Shown piece after piece: positions 1-8,832 of a stretch of 64,000 nt of DNA (the first letter of the stretch is position 1; every line of letters starts with the position of its first letter). The position numbers and the translations under genes are program-made. The notes beneath the pieces are model-generated. The model was not told where the DNA came from. It did not search any database and saw nothing but the letters and a program-made list of their open reading frames with translations. The stretch comes from Acetobacter conturbans (GTDB lineage: Bacteria; Pseudomonadota; Alphaproteobacteria; Acetobacterales; Acetobacteraceae): positions 1-64,000 of the forward strand of contig NZ_WOSY01000013.1 of assembly GCF_011516755.1 (NCBI RefSeq), written 5' to 3'.

Positions 1-113
1 CACGAGACTTGAATTCACCCGAATACCGTTTCCGCGTAACCTTCCCCATAAAACCCGTCCTCGCTCAGGTCGGGGGATAGCTTAGCCACCTGTCCGAAAA
101 ATGGGGACCACTT
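1..113 (-). mobile_element. IS3-family insertion sequence, end fragment with start of OrfA
   Basis: Read leftward, an ATG at 49 opens a frame that runs off the window with MGKVTRKRYSGEFKSR. This closely resembles the N-terminus of IS3-family OrfA transposases, where a basic 'RKRYSxEFK' start precedes the helix-turn-helix. Upstream of it, about 88-113 carries a sequence (TGTCCGAAAAATGGGGACCA at 91-110) that, read leftward, starts TGGTCCCC and could be the terminal inverted repeat. The outer boundary near 110-113 is a guess because the partner repeat lies outside the window. The element sits about 140 bp from the sigma-factor gene. Seen: the 16-residue start and position. Inferred: family and end. 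Confidence 0.6.
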
Positions 114-253
114 CTTAATGCTTCCTTCCACTCGCGTGAAAATAATGCACCATCAAATCCCGAAACTAAACACCTAGGCATGTCTAATTTGCGAATAGTT
201 CTTAACTATGCTACCCGCCTGATCGGTATCACCAGATTGGATGACCACGAAGA

Positions 254-751
254 GTGGACAGAACACGAATCAGCAGGCTGTTTTCGAGCCACCGGCGTGA
301 ACTGGCTGACTATGTCGGCAGGCAGTTGAACGACCGTGATCTCGCCGCTGATTTCGTACAGGAGACCTTCATCCGTTTCATGGAGCATGGCGAGGCCCTT
401 CCGGCGGAAGCCTGTCGTGCGTTCCTCTACAGCACACTTCGTAATCTTGTGATCGACCATGTGCGGTCAGTGCGTCGCCGCAAGACGTCCAGCGTCCCTG
501 TCGATGATCTTGCGCACATAGTTGATGACCGCCCCTCTGCGGAAGACGTTATGGCGGCGAGGGAAAGGATCCGCCAGATCGCCGCTCTCCTTGATGAATT
601 GCCGCACCTCACGCGGCGGATATTCGTGCTCAATCGGGTAACCGGTTTGAATTATCGCGCCGTGGCCACACAACTCGCAGTATCGGAAAGTACGGTGCAG
701 AAGCATCTTGCGGCGGCGCTTCGCCATCTTCTGTCGCGACTGCCGCGCTGA
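254..751 (+). CDS. FecI-type ECF sigma factor
   Basis: A 165-residue RNA polymerase sigma-70 factor of the extracytoplasmic-function class, expected to direct transcription of the receptor gene at 2005 when the iron-siderophore signal arrives. Region 2 spans roughly residues 8-70 (LADYVGRQLNDRDLAADFVQ) and region 4 residues 110-160, with helix-turn-helix NYRAVATQLAVSESTVQKHL. The short length with no extra domain is usual for the FecI group. Start codon is GTG at 254; no ATG is available in frame nearby. The next gene encodes its FecR partner. The specific ligand cannot be predicted. Confidence 0.9.
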   Translation: MDRTRISRLFSSHRRELADYVGRQLNDRDLAADFVQETFIRFMEHGEALPAEACRAFLYSTLRNLVIDHVRSVRRRKTSSVPVDDLAHIVDDRPSAEDVMAARERIRQIAALLDELPHLTRRIFVLNRVTGLNYRAVATQLAVSESTVQKHLAAALRHLLSRLPR

Positions 752-833
752 TCCCTGTCTTTTTCTTTACTGTTTTCGTGATGTTCGGACGTCTTATCTG
801 TAGTTGCCCCATCGCGATCAGAAAGCCGGGCTT

Positions 834-1787
834 ATGACAGACACCACTGATGACCAGCAGGACAGGATCGATGCTGAAGCTGCGGAATGGGTTATTCGTC
901 GCGGTGGCAGTAAACTGACGCTCGAAGAGCAGCAGGCTTTTGACACGTGGCGATCTGCGTCGTCTTTGCATGATGCAGCTTTTCGGAGAGCGTCCGGTCT
1001 GTGGTCGGATCTCGACGTTGGCGGTCGAGAGAAAAAAGCGCACCATCGCCGAGCTTCTACGCACGTGACTGCCGCAGGTATGGCCGGGTTATTTGTGTTG
1101 GGTCTTGGCATTGGCGCGGGTTGGGTCGAGCCTGCCCGCTGGTTTGCCGATTACACGACGGGGAGAGGCGAAATTCGCACTGTCCAGCTCGATGATGGCA
1201 GCATCGCCGAGCTGGACAGTCATGCGGCTCTGAGCATCCGTTACTCGGCAAATGAACGTCGCGTCCTACTCATAGGCGGAGAAGCTTATTTCACTGTTGC
1301 ACCGGTGACAGGGGATGAGCACAGGCCTTTTGTCGTGGAAGCAGCGGGTGGCACCTCAACCGCGCTGGGCACACAGTTCATGGTCGCGCGAGAGGGTTCC
1401 GATGTGGACACGACCGTGACCGAGCACAATGTGCGTGTCACCGCGCAGGATCGCAGCAGCCGGTTACGATCAGTTATCGTTTCAGAAGGGCAGAAAGTGC
1501 ATTACGACCGCGATGGTCTGGGTGGGCCCCATGAGGTACCCACTGCAATACTGACAGCATGGCGTACTGGTCAGATTGTCTTTGATAATGAGCCCCTTTC
1601 CGGCGTCATTGACCGCCTAAATCGCTATCGGCACGGCCGGATAGTGCTGGCGAAGCGTAGTCTGGTCAACCGGCGAGTAAGTGGCGTGTTCGCCTGTGCG
1701 GATGTTGAGAGCGCCCTGACGACGATCAGCCAGGAGCTCCACCTAAAGACGATCTCTGTAGGTGGTCTGGTCACAGTGATTTATTGA
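834..1787 (+). CDS. FecR-type anti-sigma factor / signal transducer
   Basis: A 317-residue inner-membrane regulator that normally relays the state of the TonB-dependent receptor to the sigma factor. In order: a cytoplasmic DUF4880-like segment (DAEAAEWVIRRGGSKLTLEE), one membrane helix around residues 75-95 (AGMAGLFVLGLGIGAGW), the periplasmic FecR domain (GEIRTVQLDDGSIAELDSHA), and a C-terminal STN-like region (VFDNEPLSGVIDRLNRYRHG) expected to contact the receptor's signalling domain. The ATG at 834 is preferred over the upstream in-frame TTG at 804, which lacks a ribosome site. It lies between its sigma factor and its receptor, the classic order. Confidence 0.9.
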   Translation: MTDTTDDQQDRIDAEAAEWVIRRGGSKLTLEEQQAFDTWRSASSLHDAAFRRASGLWSDLDVGGREKKAHHRRASTHVTAAGMAGLFVLGLGIGAGWVEPARWFADYTTGRGEIRTVQLDDGSIAELDSHAALSIRYSANERRVLLIGGEAYFTVAPVTGDEHRPFVVEAAGGTSTALGTQFMVAREGSDVDTTVTEHNVRVTAQDRSSRLRSVIVSEGQKVHYDRDGLGGPHEVPTAILTAWRTGQIVFDNEPLSGVIDRLNRYRHGRIVLAKRSLVNRRVSGVFACADVESALTTISQELHLKTISVGGLVTVIY

Positions 1788-2004
1788 TGTGTGCCTTTGT
1801 TTCAATGAGCTGAGCAGAAAAATGGCCTTGGTGACTGCTGCAGTTTCTGATTCGATAACATATTGTAAATTAAGAGATAAATAAAAAAGAATGAAGGAGA
1901 TGAAAAAACCTTACTGAGTCCCTCACGCTCAGACGTCCTACTCCATGAAGCAAATGCAATTCATTCGCGGCTACGCCGGGAAGGCCTCGTGGAGTGGGAA
2001 GAGG

Positions 2005-4506
2005 ATGAACTTTGAAAAGGCACGCCGATCGGCAGGGCGTGGCAGAAACTACACAACAGCTCTTTGTGGACTGATGTCTGGAACGACGCTGGCGTTTGCG
2101 GGTCTTCTCGTTTCTGATATCCCGGCGCGTGCGCAGGACCTGCCTGCCACTCGTGCTGAAGCTCAACCGACAATCTCGGTAAATATTCCCGAAGGTGACC
2201 TCAATAGTTCTCTGCTTGCCCTGAGCCGCAAGGCCGGGTTGCAGGTCTTCTACGACATGACCAAGGTCAAAGGACTACGTGGGAATGCCGTGTCCGGCAC
2301 CATGACGGCAGATGAGGCCCTTTCCCGTATTCTGGCGGGCAGTGGCTATACGTTTTCGCGCTCAGGTCGTCGTATTTCGATAGTGGAACCGTCCTCCACC
2401 ATCACGCTTGGGCCGGTGCGGGTGGGAGGAACTTACCGGGCGGCCATTCCCTCCACCGCTATGATCGGCAACCTGCCACCAACCCTTCCTGGTGGCGAGA
2501 TTGCGCGTGGTGGCCAGCTCGGGATGCTCGGCAACCGCGATGTGATGGACACGCCGTTCAATCAGACGAGTTATACTGAGGAATTTATAGAAGAGCGTCA
2601 GATCAGAAGTATTCGTGACGCATTAAAGGATGACCCATCCGTCAGAGCCGGGTTCGCGACGGGGACCGCTGGCGTGGAGAGGCTGCAGATACGCGGTTTC
2701 AACGTCGATAACGTGGATATCTCCTATGGTGGGCTTTACGGAATGATGCCTCTTGGCGGCACTGTATCCGAACTGGCTGAACGGGTGGAGGTTCTCCGTG
2801 GTCCTGCCGCGCTACTCAATGGCATGTCTCCCGGTGGGGCGATCGGAGGGGTCGTCAATATCGTGCCCAAGCGCGCGCACGACAAACCAATCTCAAAAAT
2901 CGAAGCGGACTACACCTCAAACGCCCAGTTTGGAGGTCACGCCGATGTCGGCCGACGCTTTGGTAAAGAAAAACAGCTTGGCGTCCGCATCAATGGCATG
3001 ATTCGTTCCGGTCCGACCGCAATTCCCTATAACGACATGAAAACGGCGTTGGTGGGAGCAGGGGTCGATTTACGCCTTCACCGGTTCCGGTTATCGACTG
3101 ATTTTGGCTATCAGTATCGCGATATTGACGGCGTTCTACCATTTTTTCAGCTTGCGTCTGGTATTCCCGTTCCGGATGCGGGTCGGGCGAAGAGGAATTT
3201 TAATCTGCCCGGCACTTATGTGCGCGGAGAAGATCTGTTCGGTGTTTTTCGTGGCGAATTCGATCTTTTTCGAAATTTTACTGCATATGGTAGTGTCGGT
3301 GTTCATGATTACAACGTCAGGGGCGCGTATTTCCAGCAGATCGTCGTCAATGATCGGGCGGGTAATTCAAAAGGCGCAACGCCCGTCGGGGTTGCACAAC
3401 GTGCCCGTTATCTGACGGCTGAGGTCGGAGTGCGTGGCAAAGTTGTCAGCGGTCCAGTCACGCAAGAACTGGCATTCTCGGCCAACCGCCTTGATCTTGA
3501 TTTTGGGCGAGTATTTGGGGTTAATACAGCCCTTCCCGCATATAATTTGAATGTTTACAATGGAGTGGCTGCGTACTCATCCGGAAATAAGATCTCTGTT
3601 CCAGGCAGTGTTGGGACGACAAGTGTCTCGACATTGTCAAGTCTCGCATTCGTCGACACGATTTCGGCACTGGATAAGCGTATTCAGGTAACGGCTGGTT
3701 TGCGGGTACAGCGCGTTCAAAGCGCTAATACCGGTTCGGACCACGTGGGGACAAAAACCGGCATCTATGACAGGACGGCGATCAGTCCCGCGGTGCTCGC
3801 GGTATTCAAGCCCCTGAAGAATGTCTCGATTTACGGCAACTGGATTCAGGGCCTCCAGCAGGGGACCACTGTTGCCTCAACTTATGCTAATTCGGGAGAG
3901 ATTTTTGCACCCTACAAATCAACCCAGTACGAGGTTGGCGTAAAAGCAGACTTGAAAAAATTCATTGTAACATTTGACGTATTCCAGATATCGCAACCTA
4001 GTACGGTTACGGACGTCAACACCAACACAATGTCCGTTAATGGCAGTCAGCGTAATCGCGGGCTGGAACTCAATATTGCCGGAGAAATCGTGCATGGGCT
4101 GCGTGCCACGGGTGGGCTGATGCTTCTGGACCCGATCCTCACGCATACTCAAGGTGGCGCCACTGACGGCCAGCGTGCTGCTAATACCTCTCCCGTCAAT
4201 TTCAATATGGGACTGGATTACGATGTGCCGTTTATTAAGCGTCTTTCAGTCACAGCCGACATTATGTACACACATTCGGAATATATCGAAACTGGCGCCA
4301 ATCGCAGAAGTATACCCGCATGGGTAAGGTTGGATATGGGAGCCCGCTACGGGTTGAAAAATCCTGCGTCGAAAGACGGCAAGATCACGTTGCTTCTCAA
4401 TGTCGATAACGTAACAAACGAACGTTACTGGAATTCGGGCGGGTATAATTATCTTTCGTTAAGTGCACCAAGAACGGTCCGTTTCGCGGTAATGGCGGAT
4501 TTCTGA
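2005..4506 (+). CDS. TonB-dependent siderophore receptor with STN signalling domain
   Basis: Outer-membrane receptor of about 833 residues for a ferric siderophore, with transcriptional signalling. Signal peptide with basic start then a hydrophobic core ending ARAQD; STN domain about residues 55-110 (ISVNIPEGDLNSSLLALSRK); a TonB-box-like stretch TITLGPVRV; plug domain with SIRDALKDDPSVRAGFATG and VEVLRGPAALLNGMSPGGAI; then the 22-strand barrel ending in aromatic F (RFAVMADF). FhuE/FpvA-like architecture. The frame also opens at ATG 1945, but ATG 2005 is preceded by GGAG and GAGG and gives a normal signal peptide. It belongs with the FecI/FecR pair upstream and the TonB set downstream. Substrate unknown. 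Confidence 0.92.
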   Translation: MNFEKARRSAGRGRNYTTALCGLMSGTTLAFAGLLVSDIPARAQDLPATRAEAQPTISVNIPEGDLNSSLLALSRKAGLQVFYDMTKVKGLRGNAVSGTMTADEALSRILAGSGYTFSRSGRRISIVEPSSTITLGPVRVGGTYRAAIPSTAMIGNLPPTLPGGEIARGGQLGMLGNRDVMDTPFNQTSYTEEFIEERQIRSIRDALKDDPSVRAGFATGTAGVERLQIRGFNVDNVDISYGGLYGMMPLGGTVSELAERVEVLRGPAALLNGMSPGGAIGGVVNIVPKRAHDKPISKIEADYTSNAQFGGHADVGRRFGKEKQLGVRINGMIRSGPTAIPYNDMKTALVGAGVDLRLHRFRLSTDFGYQYRDIDGVLPFFQLASGIPVPDAGRAKRNFNLPGTYVRGEDLFGVFRGEFDLFRNFTAYGSVGVHDYNVRGAYFQQIVVNDRAGNSKGATPVGVAQRARYLTAEVGVRGKVVSGPVTQELAFSANRLDLDFGRVFGVNTALPAYNLNVYNGVAAYSSGNKISVPGSVGTTSVSTLSSLAFVDTISALDKRIQVTAGLRVQRVQSANTGSDHVGTKTGIYDRTAISPAVLAVFKPLKNVSIYGNWIQGLQQGTTVASTYANSGEIFAPYKSTQYEVGVKADLKKFIVTFDVFQISQPSTVTDVNTNTMSVNGSQRNRGLELNIAGEIVHGLRATGGLMLLDPILTHTQGGATDGQRAANTSPVNFNMGLDYDVPFIKRLSVTADIMYTHSEYIETGANRRSIPAWVRLDMGARYGLKNPASKDGKITLLLNVDNVTNERYWNSGGYNYLSLSAPRTVRFAVMADF

Positions 4507-4790
4507 TGTCCAGTTCAGGATTCAAAGTGATTGGCCGGATCCTTCTTGCTACCGGCGGAGGATATTTTGCCTCATCCTCGGCTATGGCCATTTTCTGCCT
4601 TCTGCTTGTGACTTTGGGCATGCCACGTGCAGACGCCGTCACACTCGGGATCATTCTCGTTTTTGCGTTTTACCTCTGTCTTATTCTCTGGGTCTTTGCG
4701 GCACGTGCCTTGTGGCGGCCTGTCGCGGTGCTCTCGCTGCTCATTGCCTCCGGTTATGGACTTACCGCCTTTGTCGGGCATGGGGGCTGA
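4506..4790 (+). CDS. DUF3649-family small membrane protein (iron uptake)
   Basis: A 94-residue hydrophobic protein with about three membrane helices (FASSSAMAIFCLLLVTLGMP, VTLGIILVFAFYLCLILWVF, and a C-terminal helix). The pattern of small size, position directly after a siderophore receptor and position before a PepSY protein matches DUF3649 proteins, which recur in TonB-receptor operons. Its ATG overlaps the receptor stop codon (TGATG), indicating translational coupling. The molecular role of the family is not established. Assignment from memory of the family, not from a search. Confidence 0.75.
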   Translation: MSSSGFKVIGRILLATGGGYFASSSAMAIFCLLLVTLGMPRADAVTLGIILVFAFYLCLILWVFAARALWRPVAVLSLLIASGYGLTAFVGHGG

Positions 4791-4792
4791 GT

Positions 4793-6346
4793 ATGAAGCA
4801 AGATTTTCGTCGCTCCATGGGCTGGCTGCACACGTGGGCAGGCGTGGTGCTGGGAAGCATTCTTTTTGCAATATTCTGGATGGGTACACTTTCAGTTTTC
4901 GATAGTGAGATCGATCTGTGGATGAAACCGGCTACTCGTCTGGCTCCTGCTGTCAGCACATTGCCGCTTGAGAGTTTTCGTTCTTCGCTTGAGGAAGCGA
5001 TCTCGGCGAAAGCAGCGTTTTGGAACGTGACCTTGCCGAGTGATCGAGACGCGGTGTTTCACACGCACTATGGGACCAGAAAAAAAACGATCATCCGTGA
5101 CATTGATCCTGTGACGGGGCGTGAGTTGCCGGACGCTGGAACGTTAGGTGCGACCGGATTTATTTTTCCATTTCACTATACTCTCAACACTGAACTGATG
5201 AATTTAGGTGAATGTGTGGTGGGGTTGGCCTCTATGGCCATGCTCGTCCTGTGCGTTACCGGCGTTATCATTCATCGCAAGATATTTGTGGACTTCTTCA
5301 CTTTTCGGCCACGCGCGAACCCACGACGGCTGTTGCTGGATCTCCATAATATTTCTGGTGTGTTCGGCTTGCCCTTTCACATCGTTCTGACATTTTCCGG
5401 ACTGGTCATTTTGGGGGCAACCTATTTCCCAGCCGGTGTGAGCGCCGTTTATCCGAACACGCGTGCTTATTTTTTTGATTCAAATGGTCTTTCATTTCTG
5501 TCCGTAAAACATGGGAATCCCGGAGCGCCGGTCGTTTCGCTGGATGAGACAGCCATGCGGGCACGGTCGTTATGGGGCGGAGACGAGCCCCATCTGGTTT
5601 TGGTGGCCAATCCCGGTATGACGACGAGCCGGATTGCTTTCTTTCGTGGAAACGAAAGGCAGGTCGTCGTTGACAGAGATGTCGTAGCGTTCGACGGCCC
5701 GACAGGCGAACTCCTCTCGCGGTCGCCTCGCCTGACTCCGATCATGCGGGCACAGCGATTTCTGAGTGGGGTGCACCTCATTGAGTTTCATCACTGGGTC
5801 CTGCGCTGGCTGTATTTTGTGCTGGGACTGGGGAGCTGCGTGTTGATCGCAACCGGTTTCCTGTTCTGGCTGGAGTCACGACGAAAGAAACAGGGTGAGA
5901 ATTTCGGCTTCCGTCTGGTGGAAGGGCTGACAGCTGGTTCCGTGACCGGAATTATCCTCGCAACGCTGGCGTTCTTCATCGCCAATCGTCTGCTGCCACC
6001 CGGTGCGCAGGTCTTCGGTCTGGAGCGTGCAGCGCTGGAGGTCTGGGCGTTCTACCTCGTCTGGATCGCGGCGTTCCTGCATGGCTGGATGTGGCCCCGC
6101 CGGGTGTGGATCGGGCAGAGTGCCGCGATTTCTGCCCTCGCTCTCACGGCGGTGGTTCTGAACTGGATAACGACGGGCGATCATCCATTGCACACCCTGT
6201 TTCATCGTTATCTCTGGCCGGTAGCCGGCATGGACGGGGTGTTGCTGGCTGGTGGGGCTCTGGCTTTGCTGACAGCAGTAAAACTGTCCCGCCGGATGCA
6301 GAACGGGGCCGTTGGCAGCCGCCCGGTGGCATCGGAAACAGCATGA
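4793..6346 (+). CDS. PepSY-domain membrane protein, putative siderophore-iron reductase/transport
   Basis: A 517-residue inner-membrane protein with an N-terminal helix after MKQDFRRSMGWLHTWAGVVL (GWLHTWAG is typical of PepSY_TM proteins), a periplasmic PepSY region, a central pair of helices with LLLDLHNISGVFGLPFHIVL, then HHWVLRWLYFVLGLGSCVLI and four C-terminal helices. Histidines in helices (HTWAG, LHNISG, HIVL, HHW) could bind haem, as in relatives that reduce ferric siderophores. ATG 4793 was chosen because it follows the previous stop by 2 bp; the frame is open further upstream but overlaps DUF3649. Function in iron release is inferred from context. Confidence 0.85.
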   Translation: MKQDFRRSMGWLHTWAGVVLGSILFAIFWMGTLSVFDSEIDLWMKPATRLAPAVSTLPLESFRSSLEEAISAKAAFWNVTLPSDRDAVFHTHYGTRKKTIIRDIDPVTGRELPDAGTLGATGFIFPFHYTLNTELMNLGECVVGLASMAMLVLCVTGVIIHRKIFVDFFTFRPRANPRRLLLDLHNISGVFGLPFHIVLTFSGLVILGATYFPAGVSAVYPNTRAYFFDSNGLSFLSVKHGNPGAPVVSLDETAMRARSLWGGDEPHLVLVANPGMTTSRIAFFRGNERQVVVDRDVVAFDGPTGELLSRSPRLTPIMRAQRFLSGVHLIEFHHWVLRWLYFVLGLGSCVLIATGFLFWLESRRKKQGENFGFRLVEGLTAGSVTGIILATLAFFIANRLLPPGAQVFGLERAALEVWAFYLVWIAAFLHGWMWPRRVWIGQSAAISALALTAVVLNWITTGDHPLHTLFHRYLWPVAGMDGVLLAGGALALLTAVKLSRRMQNGAVGSRPVASETA

Positions 6347-6717
6347 TGTCGGCTTTCCTGTTCTGCACGTTCCTTGGACTGTTGCTGTTCCTCGCCTTTG
6401 CGCTGCTGGCACTGACGCAGTTTCCACACCGCCGTGTGACAGGCACGGCTGAACTGCTGCCCCGCCGGGTGACACAGGTGCGGCTGCTGGCGGGGCTGTT
6501 GCTGGTTGTGACTCTGGGTCTGGCCATCTGGAACGAGGGGGGCGGGTTCGGATTTCTGCTGTGGGCCAGTCTGCTGTCGCTGACGGCCTGTGCCGTGGCG
6601 TTCGTTCTGGGCTGGTGGGCCGGCCTGCTGGTCCCTCTGGCAAGGGTGATGCTGAACCCGCATCCCCTTCTTGCAGTTGTCAGCCTGCTGCCAGGTTCCG
6701 GCAGACAGCCCGACTGA
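6343..6717 (+). CDS. DUF3325-family small membrane protein
   Basis: About 124 residues, with helices at MSAFLFCTFLGLLLFLAFAL, VRLLAGLLLVVTLGLAIW and two C-terminal ones. Its ATG overlaps the PepSY stop (ATGA), so it is coupled to that gene. DUF3325 proteins typically accompany PepSY and DUF3649 proteins in siderophore operons; the role is unknown. ATG 6346 is an equally possible start. Family assignment is by position and hydropathy, so moderate confidence. Confidence 0.7.
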   Translation: MMSAFLFCTFLGLLLFLAFALLALTQFPHRRVTGTAELLPRRVTQVRLLAGLLLVVTLGLAIWNEGGGFGFLLWASLLSLTACAVAFVLGWWAGLLVPLARVMLNPHPLLAVVSLLPGSGRQPD

Positions 6718-6736
6718 TATTCAAAGGAAGTCTGTT

Positions 6737-7456
6737 ATGACCGTTTCGTTTTCTCCGTGGGATATGTTCCTGAATGCTGGTCACGTCGTGCGATGCGTGA
6801 TGATGCTTCTGACGCTGGCGTCCCTGCTGACCTGGGCGATCTTCCTGGCCAAATCAGTGGAGTTCTTCAGTGTAAGGCGCCGTCTTTCCCGAGCGGAACG
6901 GAATCTGGAAAGTGCTGGCTGCCTCGACCGGGGAAAGGTGGACACCCGCGATGGCGGGATTGCCCACATGCTGGTCATGGCGGCCGAGACCGAACGTGAG
7001 CGTTCGCGGGATATTCCCGATGATCGCGACGGTCTCAAGGAGCGTATCGTCCTGCATCTTGAACGTCTTGAAGCTGCTGAGGGACGACGTTTGATGCGTG
7101 GCACGGGTCTGCTGGCCACCATCGGCGCGACGTCACCCTTTATTGGCCTGTTTGGCACGGTGTGGGGAATCATGACGTCCTTCACAGGCATTGCTGCCAC
7201 CAAGGCGACCAGCCTTGCGGTCGTTGCGCCCGGCATTGCCGAAGCCCTTCTGGCCACAGCACTTGGACTGGTGGCTGCGATTCCTGCTGTGGTGATCTAC
7301 AACCATCTCGCCCGCCAGTCAGCCTCGTGCCGAGCGCAGGTGGCGGACCTGACGGCGCTGGTCATGCGTCTGGTCTCCCGCGATCTGGGACGGGCTCAGG
7401 CCCTGACAGGCAGCGGGCAGATCGTGCGTATCGGTTCCTGTGTTGCCGGGGAGTAA
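6737..7456 (+). CDS. exbB: ExbB/TolQ-type proton channel subunit
   Basis: A 239-residue inner-membrane subunit of the energiser that drives TonB with the proton gradient. First helix near residues 20-40 (MMLLTLASLLTWAIFLAKSV); the conserved second and third helices contain GTGLLATIGATSPFIGLFGT and GIAEALLATALGLVAAIPAV, hallmarks of MotA/TolQ/ExbB proteins. ATG 6737 has a good ribosome site (AAAGGAAG, 6723-6730); the frame is open further upstream but inside DUF3325. It is followed by exbD after 6 bp and then tonB. Confidence 0.93.
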   Translation: MTVSFSPWDMFLNAGHVVRCVMMLLTLASLLTWAIFLAKSVEFFSVRRRLSRAERNLESAGCLDRGKVDTRDGGIAHMLVMAAETERERSRDIPDDRDGLKERIVLHLERLEAAEGRRLMRGTGLLATIGATSPFIGLFGTVWGIMTSFTGIAATKATSLAVVAPGIAEALLATALGLVAAIPAVVIYNHLARQSASCRAQVADLTALVMRLVSRDLGRAQALTGSGQIVRIGSCVAGE

Positions 7457-7462
7457 TCGGCC

Positions 7463-7960
7463 ATGATCCGCATCCGCCACACTGACGAGAGCCCGCACGA
7501 AGCCCATGAGATCAACGTCACACCGTTTATCGACGTGATGCTGGTCCTGTTGGTGATCTTCATGGTCACGGCACCGCTTACTACGGTGAACGTGCCGGTC
7601 GATCTGCCATCCTCGACCGAAAAACCGACACCGCGTCCCGATGATCCGGTGTTCCTGACGGTAAAGGCCGATCATGGTCTGGCGCTGGGAGAGGACGACA
7701 TTGCAGCCGATACGCTTCCGTCCGCGCTTATGGCTGCGACAAAGGGCAACAAGGACGAACGCATATTCCTCCGCGCCGACAGGAGGGTCGATTACGGCAC
7801 GCTGATGGGTGTGATGGATAAGCTGCGTTCGGCTGGTTACCTCAAGGTCGCTCTGGTCAATTTGCAGGGACAGGAGGAGGGTAGTGAAGGGGGAGGCGCC
7901 ACCATTCCTGCCGGTGCTTCAGTGCCAGCAGTCAGCTCCGGCCCTGGAAATACACCGTGA
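7463..7960 (+). CDS. exbD: ExbD/TolR biopolymer transport protein
   Basis: A 165-residue partner of ExbB. N-terminal cytoplasmic tail, single membrane helix carrying the essential Asp (NVTPFIDVMLVLLVIFMVT, Asp near residue 25), then a periplasmic TolR-like domain (VFLTVKADHGLALGEDDIAA, RIFLRADRRVDYGTLMGVMD). The last 25 residues are Gly/Pro/Ala-rich and look unstructured. Its stop overlaps the GTG start of tonB (GTGA). Confidence 0.94.
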   Translation: MIRIRHTDESPHEAHEINVTPFIDVMLVLLVIFMVTAPLTTVNVPVDLPSSTEKPTPRPDDPVFLTVKADHGLALGEDDIAADTLPSALMAATKGNKDERIFLRADRRVDYGTLMGVMDKLRSAGYLKVALVNLQGQEEGSEGGGATIPAGASVPAVSSGPGNTP

Positions 7961-8832
7961 ACAGTTCGGCGGATATCGTGGGGACAGTGAGCGTGCCCGG
8001 CTCTATGGAAGATCACGTCCCGTCTTCCTTTGAGGACTGGCAGCGGGGACGGCTGCGTCTCGCGCAACGTGCGGATACCCTACGCTGGGGCCTGTCCTTT
8101 CTGGCTGTGCTGACCGTGAGTGGTGGCGCAATCTGGTGGATCATGCGTCTGCCACCGCCCGTGATGGCGGTCCCCGAACCGCCATCCGCTGCAATCGCCA
8201 TCGACATGGCACCCGAACCGGTGTCTGCGCCGATACCGCCGACAGATGTGTCGCCCGGACCGCAGCAGACACTCTCCGCCTCTGACCCCGCACCGGAGGA
8301 GCCGCCAAAGATTTCCGCACCGCCGTCCCCCGCGCCCAATCCGCCGGTTCCAGTCCCAAAACCGGAAAAGCCGCTCAAGGCTGTGAAGAAACACAAGCCC
8401 GTGCCGCATCTGAAACAGCGTGTGCCTGACAAGACCCCACCCGCCGAGGCGACCACAGCCCCGCCATCAACGGAGGCGCCCCCAGCTCCGACACAGGCCG
8501 CTCCCGCTCCGGGCTCCTCATCGTCACATGCCTCGCATGACCCGGTGAGCTGGCAAGGTGCGTTGCTCGCGCAGTTGGAGAAGTTCAAGCGTTACCCGTC
8601 CGAGGCCATGGCCGATCATCAGAAAGGTGTGCCGACCGTGACCTTCTCCATGGACCGTAAGGGCCATGTGCTCTCGGTCACATTGGCCAGCAGTTCCGGG
8701 CATGTATTGCTTGATCAGGAAGCCATAGCCCTTCCACGTCGTGCCCAGCCACTGCCTGTTCCGCCAGACAGCGTCGAGGGTGATCCCATCACACTGACCG
8801 TGCCCGTCGAGTTCTACATCCATCAGGACTGA
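7957..8832 (+). CDS. tonB: TonB energy-transducing protein
   Basis: A 291-residue protein linking ExbBD to outer-membrane receptors. One membrane helix near residues 45-65 (GLSFLAVLTVSGGAIWWIMR); a long proline/lysine-rich periplasmic spacer of about residues 70-185; and a C-terminal TonB domain with the typical YP and VxxxG pattern (FKRYPSEAMADHQKGVPTVT, SSSGHVLLDQEAI). Start is GTG 7957 overlapping the exbD stop. As the last gene of the iron locus it gives this receptor a dedicated energiser. Confidence 0.94.
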   Translation: MNSSADIVGTVSVPGSMEDHVPSSFEDWQRGRLRLAQRADTLRWGLSFLAVLTVSGGAIWWIMRLPPPVMAVPEPPSAAIAIDMAPEPVSAPIPPTDVSPGPQQTLSASDPAPEEPPKISAPPSPAPNPPVPVPKPEKPLKAVKKHKPVPHLKQRVPDKTPPAEATTAPPSTEAPPAPTQAAPAPGSSSSHASHDPVSWQGALLAQLEKFKRYPSEAMADHQKGVPTVTFSMDRKGHVLSVTLASSSGHVLLDQEAIALPRRAQPLPVPPDSVEGDPITLTVPVEFYIHQD

